A stretch of DNA of 64,000 nt from Aaosphaeria pasadenensis (Eukaryota; Ascomycota; Dothideomycetes; Pleosporales). The translations under genes and the position numbers were made by a program. Position 1 is the first letter of the stretch. Each line of letters begins with the position of its first letter. Location of the stretch: NCBI GenBank assembly GCA_022813625.1, contig JAKLMB010000006.1:62001-126000 (forward strand), given 5' to 3'. Under the pieces are notes generated by a model that was given only the letters and a program-made list of their open reading frames with translations, was not told the origin of the DNA and ran no database searches. Shown here in pieces: positions 44,459 to 56,234 of this stretch.

Positions 44459-45712
44459 TCATCCACCTCCACCTCCGCCTTCTGACGCGGCTGCTTCAAG
44501 AATCTGTCGAACGGTTGCACGCTTGTGCTTCTCTCCCAGGATCATACACATTGACGTGGCTACGATGACATTGTAGAGCCACGTCTTCTTGACGGCTGAA
44601 AGTTGCTCCTGAGTGCTATCTGCAAGGTCTTCTCTAGAAAATCTGGGAAGAGCTGACGGCATGTAGTCCACCATGAGATGCCAAATTGCACCATCAAACA
44701 AATCGAGCGTGCCGTGCTTCTTTGATGCAATTGAAGAAGTGTATTTACCGAGACAAACCTCCAGTTGTTGGCCGTCTTCAGTTGCGGGCAGTTTTGCGAC
44801 TAACTTGAGGTGGCTGAAATGGCACCAAATGCCACACGTGCGCGTCTCTTTCACAGTTCCTGTCCCCTTCCAGTAGAAGTCAATGCCCTCGAAGTGGAAG
44901 TGGTATCTTCTGGTGTCTCGCGAGAAAGGAGATGTCCATTTGAGGTACACCACATGTTCTGCTCGAGCTGCTACGTGGTCTATAGCTTCCATCTCATCTT
45001 CGAGTACATCGGGATCGGGCCCAATGTTCGCCTTACGCTTCGCTCGTATATCGTGGACATATTCCTTGCCACCTTCGCCCCATAAACGCCAGGTCTTTAC
45101 TTTGTATCCTTTCAGTCTCTTGTCGTCAGATTTTAGTATTTTCTTGTCTCCGCCATTATTTTTCCACGATACGACACCTCGTGGATCTATCACCCCTGGC
45201 TTTGCAATCGACGGACCAAATTGTAGCTTGTAACTCCTCCAGAAAGACTTCGTATGAATCAGCATCAAAGGAACCCCACCAATCGATGTTTGAGTATAGA
45301 GCACACGTGGAGGATCGTGGAAGCTCAGGTAAGGCGTGTACAGCAAGAACGAAGCATCGTTATCGACCGCGTCCAATTCTGTGGGTTGATTTTCTGGACA
45401 TGGGATAGTGCGCGTCCTGCTTAGCTTCCTTTGAATTCGTTCGGCCTTCAGTTCCTTCACGTTTGGGCCTGACCATCGTTCCCTGGTAGAATCGACAGCT
45501 GCAGTCAATACAGCATGTCGCTCTCTTTTGTGGTAAACATGATATGTGGAACGTAGTTCTTTGCTGGTGAGAAGTGGATCAAAGGACGTGGTTGCGTTGA
45601 ATTGACCGCTCTTCAAATCTTCGAGAGAGCTTGCAGAAACCAAGTTTGATATCTATCATCATGAGCTTGTATGTAAAAACCATTACTATAGCAAAGAAAT
45701 TACCTTAGCCAT
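44459..45712 (-). CDS. Fungal protein of unknown function
   Basis: Exons 45704-45712 (MAK) and 44459-45652, with a 51-nt intron (gtaatt...atag), give 400 aa. No transmembrane segment or known catalytic motif is visible. Notable segments: FLLYTPYLSFHDPPRVLYTQ, KSFWRSYKLQFG, VYLKWTSPFSRDTRRYHFHFEG, GTGTVKETRTCG and a C-terminal TWLYNVIVATSMCMILGEKHKR followed by a Gly run. Alternating aromatic/charged strands suggest a beta-rich lipocalin-like body, but no family is assigned. The frame upstream of MAK stays open back to an acceptor-like aacag at 45799, so the true start may lie in another exon. Confidence 0.78.
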
Positions 45713-47019
45713 TGTCTCGACACATGCGTTCGCGTGCGGAAAAGCTTGCTGGAAGGTGACGTAGAACTGACAAACCCTGAACCATTCCAACAGATTTTCT
45801 GTTGTTTAATTCAAATATCGAAGGCATGGAATCGTAGAGCTAGCCTCTCCCATTTTATTTATTGTGCGTGTTGGTTGAAGATGCGATAATGATCTGCACT
45901 AAATGAGCGTCTAAGCCTCCACCATGCTCGCTTTGCTCGCTTTCTTTAGCTATCCAAATCAAGATAGCTACGCCCCCTGAGCATCCAATTGGCTCACCGC
46001 ACCTCATACGATAGATGGATGGCAGCCATTATTCTCTGTTGAAAGGACAGGCTGATTTGACCAGCAACCCGGCCCACGTGTAGGGTCAGAAGATTGATCT
46101 GTGCTTCTGCACCTAAATGCCAAGTGTCGTGAGGCAGACTGGCTGGCAGCAATGCATTCAATTACTGATACAATCCCAGTCACTATCATCATGCAGTGCA
46201 CAGTTCCCCGTGCCGTGGATATGGAATCGCGTTTTGCAGTTCCCGTCCCGGGCGATCTAGCTGCGGTGAAGCGTAGGTCGGAATGGTCTCTCTCCCTGGC
46301 CGGTATCGGCTCGTTGGGATCGGGACCGGATCTGGTGATACTCGTCTTTATCGTGCGTTGCTACTTCATGTACGGAGTATTGCTTGGCCTTGCTTCATTC
46401 CTTATGCAAAGACGGTTGTGCATTGCTCGGGCTTCCAAGGATCCATACAGACATGTTGTGCTTGTGGAATGCTCGGGGCGTAAATCGAGAGTGACACGAG
46501 TCTGACCGCCTTCTTTCAGCTAGGGAGCCAACGTTTGTTTGTTGTTTGTCAAGGGACGAGCTGCCTCCTGTCTGTGTGAGGCATCACGAACATGTCGAAT
46601 GTGAGGACCCGAGAGTGCCAGCTGCCCTGCGTCGGATTTCTAGCGGTGACCAGTTCATCATGCGCTTTCGTACTACGAGTGCAACGCTCCTCCGACAAAC
46701 CGACTGAACACCATCAGCAGACTGTTTCCCTAATTCGGACATCGCATCGACCAACGAGAGCTGCTTTCACTGCCCAATGAGAGCATTTCTCAGCGTGTGA
46801 AGGAGACAGTGGGGACCTTCGAGAGTTCGGTTTAATCCGAACCATGATGGCCCCTTATCGATACGAAAGATGACTGTGGCGGGGGAGAGCTCCTATGCCA
46901 AGCTAAGAATAGGTCCGCTCCAACCCTGCATGTAGTGATTCATGACGTTCTTGATACTTTCTTTTCGCTGCTCGTTTCGCCTCTGACCATTTTACTATCG
47001 TCTGATCTTACGAATATAC
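45713..47019. other. Intergenic, 1.3 kb
   Basis: Divergent promoter between the unknown gene (-) and the DUF1992 gene (+). A possible extra exon of the former lies at 45713-45798. The 134-codon frame at 46101-46505 is not supported by any motif. Confidence 0.5.
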
Positions 47020-48762
47020 ATGCCCGTGCATCTGGCGACCGTTCCATATATATGCGCTGGCTGCTTGCGCTCAAGTGGCCGCATTGGAGCTTCGACACTT
47101 CGGACCTCGATACACCGCGTCGCCCCAGTTCGACAATATGCAGACTCGAAACCACAGCCTCGCGAAAAGGAAGATGAAAGTTACGATATAAACAATGGAG
47201 AAGGAGAGGGGTCGGCCCCCGGGGGTCAACAACCAGTTGAAAAGGAAGAGGGTGCAATGACCCGTCGATTAAGAGACATGAGCGAAGAAGCTATCGAAAC
47301 CGGCGGTCGAAGCAGTCGGAAAGCAGTCTCCGAAGCAGGCTTCAGTGAAGATTTGAGGAAGCAGCTCGAGGAGCGCATAGCATCAGCCAATTTCCGCGCA
47401 GAACATCGAAACGCCTTCGTGGAAGCGGAACTGCCGTCTCACGCTGGCCGAGGCACGCGAGACATCGCTACCTCCCAGGCCTGGACAGGAGAAGAGTCCT
47501 TGCATGACGCAAGTCTACGGATGCTCAACGACGCCTACAAACCTTTGAAATCGGGGAGAGGGCCACGGATCCCCGGGCCTGCAGCTCCTCCGCCGATACG
47601 CGTCGACACTGGCAGGAGCAGCAGCAAGCCAGCGCCGGGCGTGAGGCTCGCGAATGCAAGGGACCGGAGCGGGCTATATAGCAGTCTGAAGGAGTCGGAT
47701 ATCGACGAACAAGAGAGGCAGAAACGCTTCCAGGAACTGAAGGATCGCTTCTCACCACATGCGCGCACAATTGTCCCCGGTTCCATCCAAGGCCTGGCGA
47801 GTTTGGCCAACGAACGCATCGAAAACGCAATTGCCCGCGGTCAATTCAAGAATCTCCCGAGAGGGCAGAAGATCGAGAGGGATTACAATGCCTCCTCTCC
47901 CTTCCTGGATACTACCGAGTATTTCATGAATAAGATCATTCAAAAACAAGATATCGTGCCTCCATGGATCGAGAAACAGCAGGAATTGATCAGCACAGCC
48001 ACCAAGTTCCGATCGCGGCTCCGGAACGACTGGAAGAGACATGCGGCCAGGGTGATAGCCAGCAGAGGCGGAACGCTGGCCGAGCAAATGAAACGAGCAG
48101 AGGCGTACGCAAAGGCCGAACTAATCGCCAATCCACAAAAAAGAAAGAAAGAGGATATCACGGCAGTTGACGAGTCAGGGCACATATCGCAAATATCCCT
48201 TTCCGGCGAGCTGAAGGTGGCTTCCCCATCATCTCCTGGCGCGCCAGTCATCGAGGAAGTGGTTGCTGACAGGGTGGAACTGGGAACGATCGGCAAGATC
48301 GGCGAGGTCTCGAGCGACTTGGCACAGCCAGAAGCAACCTCACACACCATCGAGGTAAAGCTTCCCACTCCTCCTCCAACTGAGGTTGCCCCAGCACCGT
48401 ATCCATTTCGTGATCCCGATTGGGAAAATATCGAATTGGCATATCACAACTTGGCTATAAACGATCTCAACAGCAAGACTCGCTCGTACAATCTTCAGGC
48501 ACCCAGTCTGGCCAAGAAGCCCTACTTCTCCCTGCAGCGTGAGCTTAATGCCTGCTTTGCAGACATGGCACCTTTGCTCGCAGGAGCAATCAGAGAACGT
48601 GCATTAGCGCCCAAGAAAGTAGAAGGATTTGGCCAAAGTCTGTCGGGCGGAAATGGTGTCATGGATAGATTAGTTGGTGAAAAGGTCAAAGTCAGCGATG
48701 AGCGTGTGGAGAGACGCTATGGCTTTAGGCAATTCTGGAAAGACATCTGGGATAAAGGTTGA
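47020..48762 (+). CDS. Mitochondrial DUF1992/DNAJC28-like protein
   Basis: Intronless, 580 aa. The N-terminus (MPVHLATVPYICAGCLRSSG...STLRTSIHRVAPVRQYADSK) is basic and hydroxylated with an R-x-Y cleavage-like site, suggesting mitochondrial import. The conserved block at residues about 258-340 reads GLASLANERIENAIARGQF, then LPRGQKI, NPFL-type SSPFLDTTEYFMNKI and PPWIEKQQEL, which is the DUF1992 domain shared with animal DNAJC28 and short bacterial proteins. No J-domain HPD motif is present. Regions before and after are disordered (GEGEGSAPGG; LPTPPPTEVAPAP). A conserved C-terminal segment (RRYGFRQFWKDIW) ends the protein. Molecular function is unknown. Confidence 0.9.
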   Translation: MPVHLATVPYICAGCLRSSGRIGASTLRTSIHRVAPVRQYADSKPQPREKEDESYDINNGEGEGSAPGGQQPVEKEEGAMTRRLRDMSEEAIETGGRSSRKAVSEAGFSEDLRKQLEERIASANFRAEHRNAFVEAELPSHAGRGTRDIATSQAWTGEESLHDASLRMLNDAYKPLKSGRGPRIPGPAAPPPIRVDTGRSSSKPAPGVRLANARDRSGLYSSLKESDIDEQERQKRFQELKDRFSPHARTIVPGSIQGLASLANERIENAIARGQFKNLPRGQKIERDYNASSPFLDTTEYFMNKIIQKQDIVPPWIEKQQELISTATKFRSRLRNDWKRHAARVIASRGGTLAEQMKRAEAYAKAELIANPQKRKKEDITAVDESGHISQISLSGELKVASPSSPGAPVIEEVVADRVELGTIGKIGEVSSDLAQPEATSHTIEVKLPTPPPTEVAPAPYPFRDPDWENIELAYHNLAINDLNSKTRSYNLQAPSLAKKPYFSLQRELNACFADMAPLLAGAIRERALAPKKVEGFGQSLSGGNGVMDRLVGEKVKVSDERVERRYGFRQFWKDIWDKG

Positions 48763-49512
48763 GAGAAGGGAGGATGGATAACTTCGCGATATTGTAGAAT
48801 ACCATGTGCCAATTGTTGTATGTCTATACCATAGCTAATACGACGACTCATATTTGTAGGAGTAATTTGACCTGATGGCACTTCGTACACATCGTCTATC
48901 TTGGCATCAAACTTAATAGAGTAATGGAGTGGTGGCTTCAGACTTTTCTTTTACCTGTTGGAGTGTTGATGTGACCGATGTCTATACATTTCGATGTAAC
49001 TGATCCACGTCAGTTTCGTGATATCAGTAAGGCCACGGAAGTAGCTTTATCCACCCTGTATAAATGTTGCTCTGTTTGGAAAAGTACGCTTCCAAATGTT
49101 CTCGGCCAAACTATACAAAAGCTGCCAGGAGCGTATCATCAGTCAATAGTGAGAAACGGAAAGAAATTTGTGTCAAGGTTTGTGACTTCAGTGGCCCCAT
49201 GCAAAGTATTTATCGAACCCGAGCTTGGGGTTCGTCGCCGATGCTGAAATCCATCTACCCCGGTTCGGGAAACAAGTACATGACGCTACTGCGCGGAATC
49301 GCGATCTGATTTCCCACTTTGCCATCAAGATTAGGATGTAGATGCAACACTAGACATGCACTGAGAACAGTACGAGCCAATAAATTATCGATTTTACCGC
49401 AATGATAACCCCCCGGTCAAGCTATTCTTCCAAATTTTGGCTTGCTAATGCTAAGTATGAAGCTCAAGACAGCACGTGATGTGATTGCTTTGCCTGCCAC
49501 TGTCAATCAAAG
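48763..49512. other. Intergenic, 0.75 kb
   Basis: Convergent 3' flanks of the DUF1992 gene (+) and the orphan (-). Frames of 80-90 codons at 48978-49309 are not convincing. Confidence 0.55.
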
Positions 49513-51303
49513 TCATGGATACTTTGTCTTCATGTGTCGCGGCAGCTCCGATCGTAAATGCTGATTAGTTGCGGCAGAACAATAGCGGGGCCTAGGTGGG
49601 GGAATTATATTCATATTTGTGTTTCGACATCCAGATAGAGTTCGAGCTTTGCAACCTCGAGACGGAGTCCTGCTGACTTGGACCATGTTTCCTGATGGAG
49701 AGAAATATGTCACTTGAGAAGGGGTATGGAGAGGCTCCACAATACCAGAAGCGACCGCTATGGGTAGTAGGACGGGAAGAGCGGACGATACAAGAGAGCG
49801 GGAATGGCGGGGCGGCGAATGAGACGCCGTTGAGTCTCTGGATTTGTTTTGGTACTGTGCAGGAGGCACTGGAGTCGACCTGTGTCTCATATGGTCAGGC
49901 ATGTTGCCTCGCCATTGGTCTAATAGCCCATCCGTGCTACGTCCTACTGACATGTTTGAGTGCCGTTCTTCGAGATCCAAATCAACACCCAACACAGTCC
50001 CGGAGTAATCGGAGGACAACAGACTTTCTGCACTCTTTTCGTGGAGAGGGTTACCTTGCTGCTGTACAGGGGAATGGGACTGCCCGGTTGATATGCTGTC
50101 CGGATGTTGCTTGACTGATGGGGATTTAGCAGTTGGATATGCGATGATAGGCGTAACTAATGCGGAGCTTCGAATTTGCTGTTGGGCCAGGGGTTCGCCT
50201 GCGGATGATGGCCTTGCTGGCAGGGATATGCACATGCAGTTGGCCGTGACATCAGCCTCATGCGTAGATCGAAAATCAAGGGTCTTTTGATCTGGTGGCA
50301 CATATCTTCGCGAGGGATTACGCCGTCGAGATTCTCGTTCCTGTTTCTGCTGGGCAAGACCAACTGCCCTACCAAGAATGACACAGAGACTGGGTAAAGC
50401 GAGCTGCTTGGTGGTGCTCTTTTGACAGCTTGCAGATTGTGAGCATTTTTGATCTGCAGAAGCAATATCTGTATCCACATCGCTGGGTCCGTTCGAACGG
50501 ATCATGTCCGACAGACTTCCTCTTGGCCTCAAATTAGGATCGATGTGGGTCCGCGAAAGTGACTCATTACGTTGGGATGCACTGCGAATATGCCGTATGA
50601 CACCCCCGAAAACCGTGTTGAGGCAGTGCCCACCCTGTTCATCTTCCTTCTCGGACCCCTGATGTGCTTTCAAGCCATAGCGCTTACCCTTGCGGTGGAC
50701 AGTCGAGTCGATTGTTTCGTGATGAACGTATGACGCTCCACCTTTGCGTCCTGGTTGTGCATGCGGACCAATAATTCTCTTGAAATTTGTTCCCGACGCG
50801 AGGCTCCCTTTTCCACCATGTGTACTGCTGTCCTTCGACTTGACAGGTAGACTCCCACCCACTTTTACGCCCAAAATGCCATTGTGCATCATGGCTTTTG
50901 GTTGCTGATGACTGGTGCTTCTGGCATAGGCTGGGATGGTGGAGCAAGAGCCGTGTTCGACAATGGTGGCTAAACGCGGACCATTCACCGTAGGATCAGG
51001 CAGAGGGATAGTAGTGTCCAATGGTGCCTGCTCTCGACATTGATGATTACATGAAGAGTTGGTCAGGATATCTGGCTGTGTTGATTGGTATCGTAGGTCT
51101 TCGCTGTCGAAACACCGTGGGTTACATTTGTCTCCAGAGACTCGAGTCTCATTCGAAGGGGGCCGATCTCTCTGGTAGCATATTATTGTCCGTACAACAT
51201 TTGACGAGTCGACTAATGGTGCTTTTGAGCTGTTGACAGGCATGGTTTGTGGACAGGGGTTGAGAATGGTGTCCCATATAATTGTCGAATTGGAAGGATG
51301 CAT
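49513..51303 (-). CDS. Low-complexity orphan protein, 596 aa
   Basis: A single uninterrupted 596-codon frame, too long to be chance, starting MHPSNSTIIWDTIL. The product is rich in Ser, Arg, Pro, Gln and His, with no transmembrane segment, signal peptide or known domain. Recognisable stretches are basic (ERESRRRNPSRRY, HRKGKRYGLKAHQG) and could serve nuclear localisation or nucleic-acid binding. One hydrophobic stretch occurs near residue 520 (LVSSALPVLLPIAVASGIV). It reads as a largely disordered lineage-specific protein. I do not recognise a family. Confidence 0.65.
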   Translation of the reverse strand: MHPSNSTIIWDTILNPCPQTMPVNSSKAPLVDSSNVVRTIICYQRDRPPSNETRVSGDKCNPRCFDSEDLRYQSTQPDILTNSSCNHQCREQAPLDTTIPLPDPTVNGPRLATIVEHGSCSTIPAYARSTSHQQPKAMMHNGILGVKVGGSLPVKSKDSSTHGGKGSLASGTNFKRIIGPHAQPGRKGGASYVHHETIDSTVHRKGKRYGLKAHQGSEKEDEQGGHCLNTVFGGVIRHIRSASQRNESLSRTHIDPNLRPRGSLSDMIRSNGPSDVDTDIASADQKCSQSASCQKSTTKQLALPSLCVILGRAVGLAQQKQERESRRRNPSRRYVPPDQKTLDFRSTHEADVTANCMCISLPARPSSAGEPLAQQQIRSSALVTPIIAYPTAKSPSVKQHPDSISTGQSHSPVQQQGNPLHEKSAESLLSSDYSGTVLGVDLDLEERHSNMSVGRSTDGLLDQWRGNMPDHMRHRSTPVPPAQYQNKSRDSTASHSPPRHSRSLVSSALPVLLPIAVASGIVEPLHTPSQVTYFSPSGNMVQVSRTPSRGCKARTLSGCRNTNMNIIPPPRPRYCSAATNQHLRSELPRHMKTKYP

Positions 51304-54300
51304 TCTGTTGAAATATGCTTTGTTATTCTGCTAGAGTAGTGAAGTTGCGCAGGAGTAAGAGTCTGGAAATTTTATAGTTTAACGGTTATTCGGTATAGAA
51401 TGGATCTGTCCAGAGTAAACATAACAAACACACTAGACAGGGAGCAGCCCCATATGGAGTGACTGCTACCCCGGGCCGCCTTCCGCTCAACGATCTGTAA
51501 AGCACCTTCGGGAGTATCCGATCAGTTCGATGGATACCTAGGTAGTATACACTTACTTCATTCGTAAGATATCTACAGGCCTGGTGTCTGCGTTTGTTTA
51601 GCTGAAGTGATTCTTGACTGAAAGGCACACATCTTTCGCAATGGCTTAGTTGGATGCTCAGAGCAAGCCGCGCTTCGCGAATTCCTACTCATAAACTGCA
51701 TGTCAGACACACCTAGCCTGAACCCAAACTCACGTACACATCAAGGTAGTACTGATGTTCAAGGTGGGCATATCGAGAATTGGCAACTGAGACGTGGCCA
51801 AAGGAAAAAGAAAAGTCTAGCGACAGCGACTTCGAATCATGACAGGCCAACTACTCACCCACAAAGACGATAGCCTGTACAGGCTGATGCACCTCATGAG
51901 CACAATCTCCACGCGCCTTTGCAGATCACATACCACCAACATCATTGCCCTAGGGAACATTGGCCTTGTCAAGCTAGCGCAATAGGGAACGAGGCTCCGA
52001 CGACCGTGGAACAAGGCAAGCATGAAGAACTGTTGGTAGCACAAAAGTGACTGGGTTGAGAACCGATCTGCAGGTTTGCTTTCTGCGAGCATTGTGGTAC
52101 GAGTAATGGAGTGATTGGGAAGGTTCTCGAACGTGCTTGCTATGTTCCGTGTGGTCCTGCACACGGCCACACCGACTCTGATCCGCCATTGTCGCTGGCT
52201 CTTGGTATACATCTGCTGATAATGACGCTGAGCAGCGCTCTGAGTAGAGGCTGAATCTCCGGGACAAAGTGTATGTCGACGGTGGGAAAGCCTCCTCAGG
52301 TGGACATGGGACGATCATTACGTTTTATCGTTGCGTTATCCTCAGCGGGTCTAGTGTTTGCTGTTTACATGGCGTTAACGCAAGGTGTGGCTCTTGTATA
52401 CTAGTGAAATATGCCAGAATCGTCATGACCAATAAGTCGACATTGCCTGATTGTGTATCCTCGATGAAGCGCCTTTTGGCTGTGGCTCGACGCTCCATAC
52501 GACAGCAGACACGGAAACCACTCGCAACTTGAGCAGCTGGAGCGGCGTCAGACTGACGCGAATGCGATACGATGAGGGGGGCATTTCTCCGGATCTCGGC
52601 TAGCCTGTTTGGAATCCGAGTACCCAGCTGCTGGGTCTGCCGGGCAATCTGTCACGGTCGGAGATGCGGCAGCAAGGGTTGGATATGCAGCAGCGAGATC
52701 TTTGCGCAAGGGACGAGGATACCCAGCCCAACTTCTGCTTCGCGTCCGATGCGGCCCATCGCCACCGGTGATCGGTAGACCTGCATCTCGCATTCTACAA
52801 TAAGCAACAATGAGTGGAGCATCCCCAGCACCCAATCGTAATTAAACGTTCGCAATCTCGTATGTACTGATCAGGAAGTCGAGTATTAAGCGCGTCTGGC
52901 TGTACACCGGGGAGAACATTCCATGCAGGCAGGCAACTCACAGGTTTCTACGCTGGCACGGGCCATGGGTCGTCCTGTGCATACCTATCGAATACAAAAT
53001 ATTGGTCATCGGAGATGGAGAAAGGCCTCGACAGAAAATGCGCTATTGTGATCCTGAATGGAGGCGTATATAGTGGCTTTGGCGGCAAGTTGGATCATTC
53101 ATCTTCCATAATGATCATCCAAGATAGGTAGTAATCTTGGTGGGCCATCGATTGCAGCCCGACCGAGGACAGCTGGATTGGAACGATACATGGCATCAGA
53201 GTTTCGGCTGTCGATCGAATCCATTGGCTCAATTAAAGCATGAGTGTAGCAGTAGAAGTACGTGGCTTCCATGTGGATCAACAAACTGGCTTGTACAAGC
53301 TCGTGCATAGCGTGGGTTGCAGTAAAACGTCAGACCACCGATATGACCACTCCATGACCATATCAAGGAAAGGGAGATGTTACTCAAGCAAACTTAGCAT
53401 GAGTGTGTCTGCAAGAATGTCCACGACCCGTTAGACGAGACGAGACGTCGCCCTAGGACGCAGTCTCGGTTATTATGGACATCAAATGCGATGGGTGCAT
53501 AAGCCCAAGTTGCCTAAAAGGCGTTGCTTCTTTCTAATGACGGGCGGGTATAGGCGCGGGCCGTACGTGATTAATGTGTATCGTCTGGAGAGCATCGAGG
53601 CTGCAGAATGAATCGATCAGATTTGCTCTGGCCTACCCGAAGGAGCTTATGCCGCCCACTGCAATCCCAGGCAAGGGCCCATTGTCGAGTCTTGTTTGCT
53701 CCAGTCTCCAAACTAGATGAGGCAGACATACCCAGTCGCCTGGGCGGTGAAGGGTTCGAGGATGGGGAACATGTCGATCGATAGGCCAGGGATGGAAATC
53801 TTGCAGCTGCTGCGTGAAGGGGCGCCCTTGTAACGAATCAAGGTAACTGTAACTGTCTGCCGTCACTGCATGCGGGCGGCAGCGTGACCAGAGTCAGACC
53901 GCATCAAGATCGGCGAATCCTTCACTGGCCGCCGGCGCCATACGTTGGACTTTTGGCTTCCATAACGGGCCTTGCAAAGCTGGAGTTACTACATCGGTTC
54001 GGGATGCAAGCTGATTGATACACCCTCACTCCATGGTCAAGGTTTCAGGCCCTGCCGAGGGTACATACCCGAGCGTGCCCGTGCTTTACGTCCCACCATA
54101 TTGGTAAGGCAAGATAACAACGCTCTGCAGTCACATGGGGGAGGTGCTGCAAGTTTCCTTGATAGTTCGAGTCTTCTCTCGAGACTATAAAGGTATAGCC
54201 AGTCGTCGTTTTCGAAGCCCTCGCGCTACGAGTGAAGTTTCGTCTGGTACAATTGACTTGACCACATATCTATCGCCTTTTCGGTTTTTGTTATCTCACA

Positions 54301-54310
54301 CTTTCGGAAA
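51304..54310. other. Gene-poor stretch, 3.0 kb
   Basis: Upstream of the orphan (-) and of the small three-exon gene (+). Minus-strand frames at 51817-52318 and 52548-52835 were inspected and could not be assembled into a convincing product. No repeats or mobile elements were seen. Confidence 0.5.
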
Positions 54311-54915
54311 ATGAGCCTTCCACCTCTGGCACAGAGTGCTGATAAAGCAACTCTATTCGTAAGACTGGGGTTGACGGACCATATCCATAAAATGATGTTG
54401 GTAGGAGAAGTTGCCATGCCCAACAACAAATACATTTCGCTCATTTTTGGCTTTTAGCAAGAGGCGGCAGAAGCAAGAGACCGTCTCAGTAAAGATTCGG
54501 GCAACTTAACAGATCAATCGCGAGCAAATCCTTATGTCCAGCAACCGTACAAATGGGATGAGTTGTCAGAGACGGCAAAACACAGAGAGATCTTGAGGAT
54601 TGCCTTGGAAGCCAGCCCCCAAACCAGACCGTACTTTGACAAGGGCCGCTTTTTCACCTCAGTTGGGGAAGAGAATTGGGCAACTCGTTGGTACCTCTGG
54701 CACAGTTTCCGGTACAGGGACAATCGCGACAATCGAGGCAGGGGAGTCGCTGGTAGGCCCAGTCATGGGTACAGAGGTAAGTGTAGTTTGCATCTGATAC
54801 AGCCGAAGACCATGGCGAAGTTCCTATGGAGACGTCAATAAGAAAACACAATTGACAAATCGCAGGAAACTTGAGTACCCCCATGTATTGGGACCCCGTC
54901 CGACACGACCAATAG
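54311..54915 (+). CDS. Small three-exon gene, unknown product (138 aa)
   Basis: Exons 54311-54358, 54458-54776 and 54866-54915, with introns of 99 nt (gtaaga...ttag) and 89 nt (gtaagt...gcag), both keeping frame. The product starts MSLPPLAQSADKATLF, continues QEAAEARDRLSKDSG and ends PMYWDPVRHDQ. The middle is charged and aromatic: VQQPYKWDELSETAKHREIL, TRPYFDKGRFF, ATRWYLWHSFRYRDNRDNRG. No membrane segment or known motif. The ATG context (gaaaATGA), two canonical donors and uninterrupted coding-like composition across both joins argue for a real gene. The RYRDNRDNRGRG stretch could bind nucleic acid, but this is a guess. Confidence 0.68.
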
Positions 54916-56234
54916 CTCGCAATGACAGAACAATGTCGATCGCTACCGAACGCATGAAATGTTGATCATACTGTTCCACCTTTTACATGTAGATGTCTCC
55001 TCAAGTATCCAGTATCCTTCAAGACGGCGAGCAAACGTAGATGATAACTGCTTCGCTGGAACCACCATCAAGCTGCCGCTTCCTCGGTTTTTGTTTTTTC
55101 CATTTCTTTTGCAGCTTGATGTATTTATTTTTCATTCCATTCAGAATTCCTGGTATTATTATCTTTGGGTATTATTATATTTCCACGCTTCATGAAGAAA
55201 GCATGACTTAGCTTCCACTTGTGTTTACAATGGCATCTGGAAAGCGTAAACCCGAACTGTGTCCCATGGTCGTATCCGTGCGTGAATATGTCTTGTGGTC
55301 GATTGACTTGAGAGATGATGTAGGCCATGCAAGGCAGAAAAATAAAAAGTGATGAGTGTATGAGGTTGTGAAGGTAAGCTTTACTATCAAGATAGGGATT
55401 GTGGTTTGTCTCCATACTTAAGTGGGGCCAACGAAGTGATTCGCGGGATGCTAGAACGAAAGAGGCCAAATACCCCTTGCTAAAGATCCAGGAACCAGAT
55501 ACCATGAAGAATTCCAACCCGATTGCAAAGACGCGTTACGGATTATTGGGGATGGTGGCGCACGTCGAACGTGGGTGTGCATATGAGCGAATGCTTTCAT
55601 GTGCGAGGGATCTCTGATTAAAGTATGCTCGTAGCCGGCATCGAAGAACACAAGTACAACCTGTGCTTATGATGTCACATGGCAACTCTTGCTCGATGTA
55701 TCTGACGCGCCTCATTATTTTTCTAACCAGGCGTCCATCTTGCATCTACGGTGTCTGCTAAATTGACAAGCTCTGTCACCACCCTGTGTGTTGATCTTTG
55801 CGCCACGCATGCAAGAATCAGTCGTTGCGCGCTCGGCTAACTTTCGGCAGGCCAGTCTCCGACTTGTAAAGGTTGCGCGAAGCAATATGTGAAATCCCAG
55901 TGCATTAGCCATTGGAGTGGCTGCGAACGAGAGTTGTTGAATGGAGCAGTATTACAGGCAATCGGGAAAGTATCGGAAGTTATCTTTTCGGCTGACCAAA
56001 TATGATGAGGACTTTCAGTGCGACTGCTCTATTCACAAGTGATGCATTCTTTGGACTTAAGAGTTCAGAAGGAAGTCTCATCCGACAGGTATAGGATCGA
56101 GTACCTTCCAGCCAATATAAAGTTCGTGTGATATGTTCAATAATTTTTAAGATCTATTGCATGTACCCGAACGCCGCCGCTATGCTATGATGCGATACTC
56201 CTCGCCCTTGTCAATTACCGCTCAGCACTCGAAA
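54916..56234. other. Intergenic, 1.3 kb
   Basis: Convergent 3' flanks of the small three-exon gene (+) and tfb1 (-). The 130-codon frame at 55125-55517 shows no family features. Confidence 0.5.
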
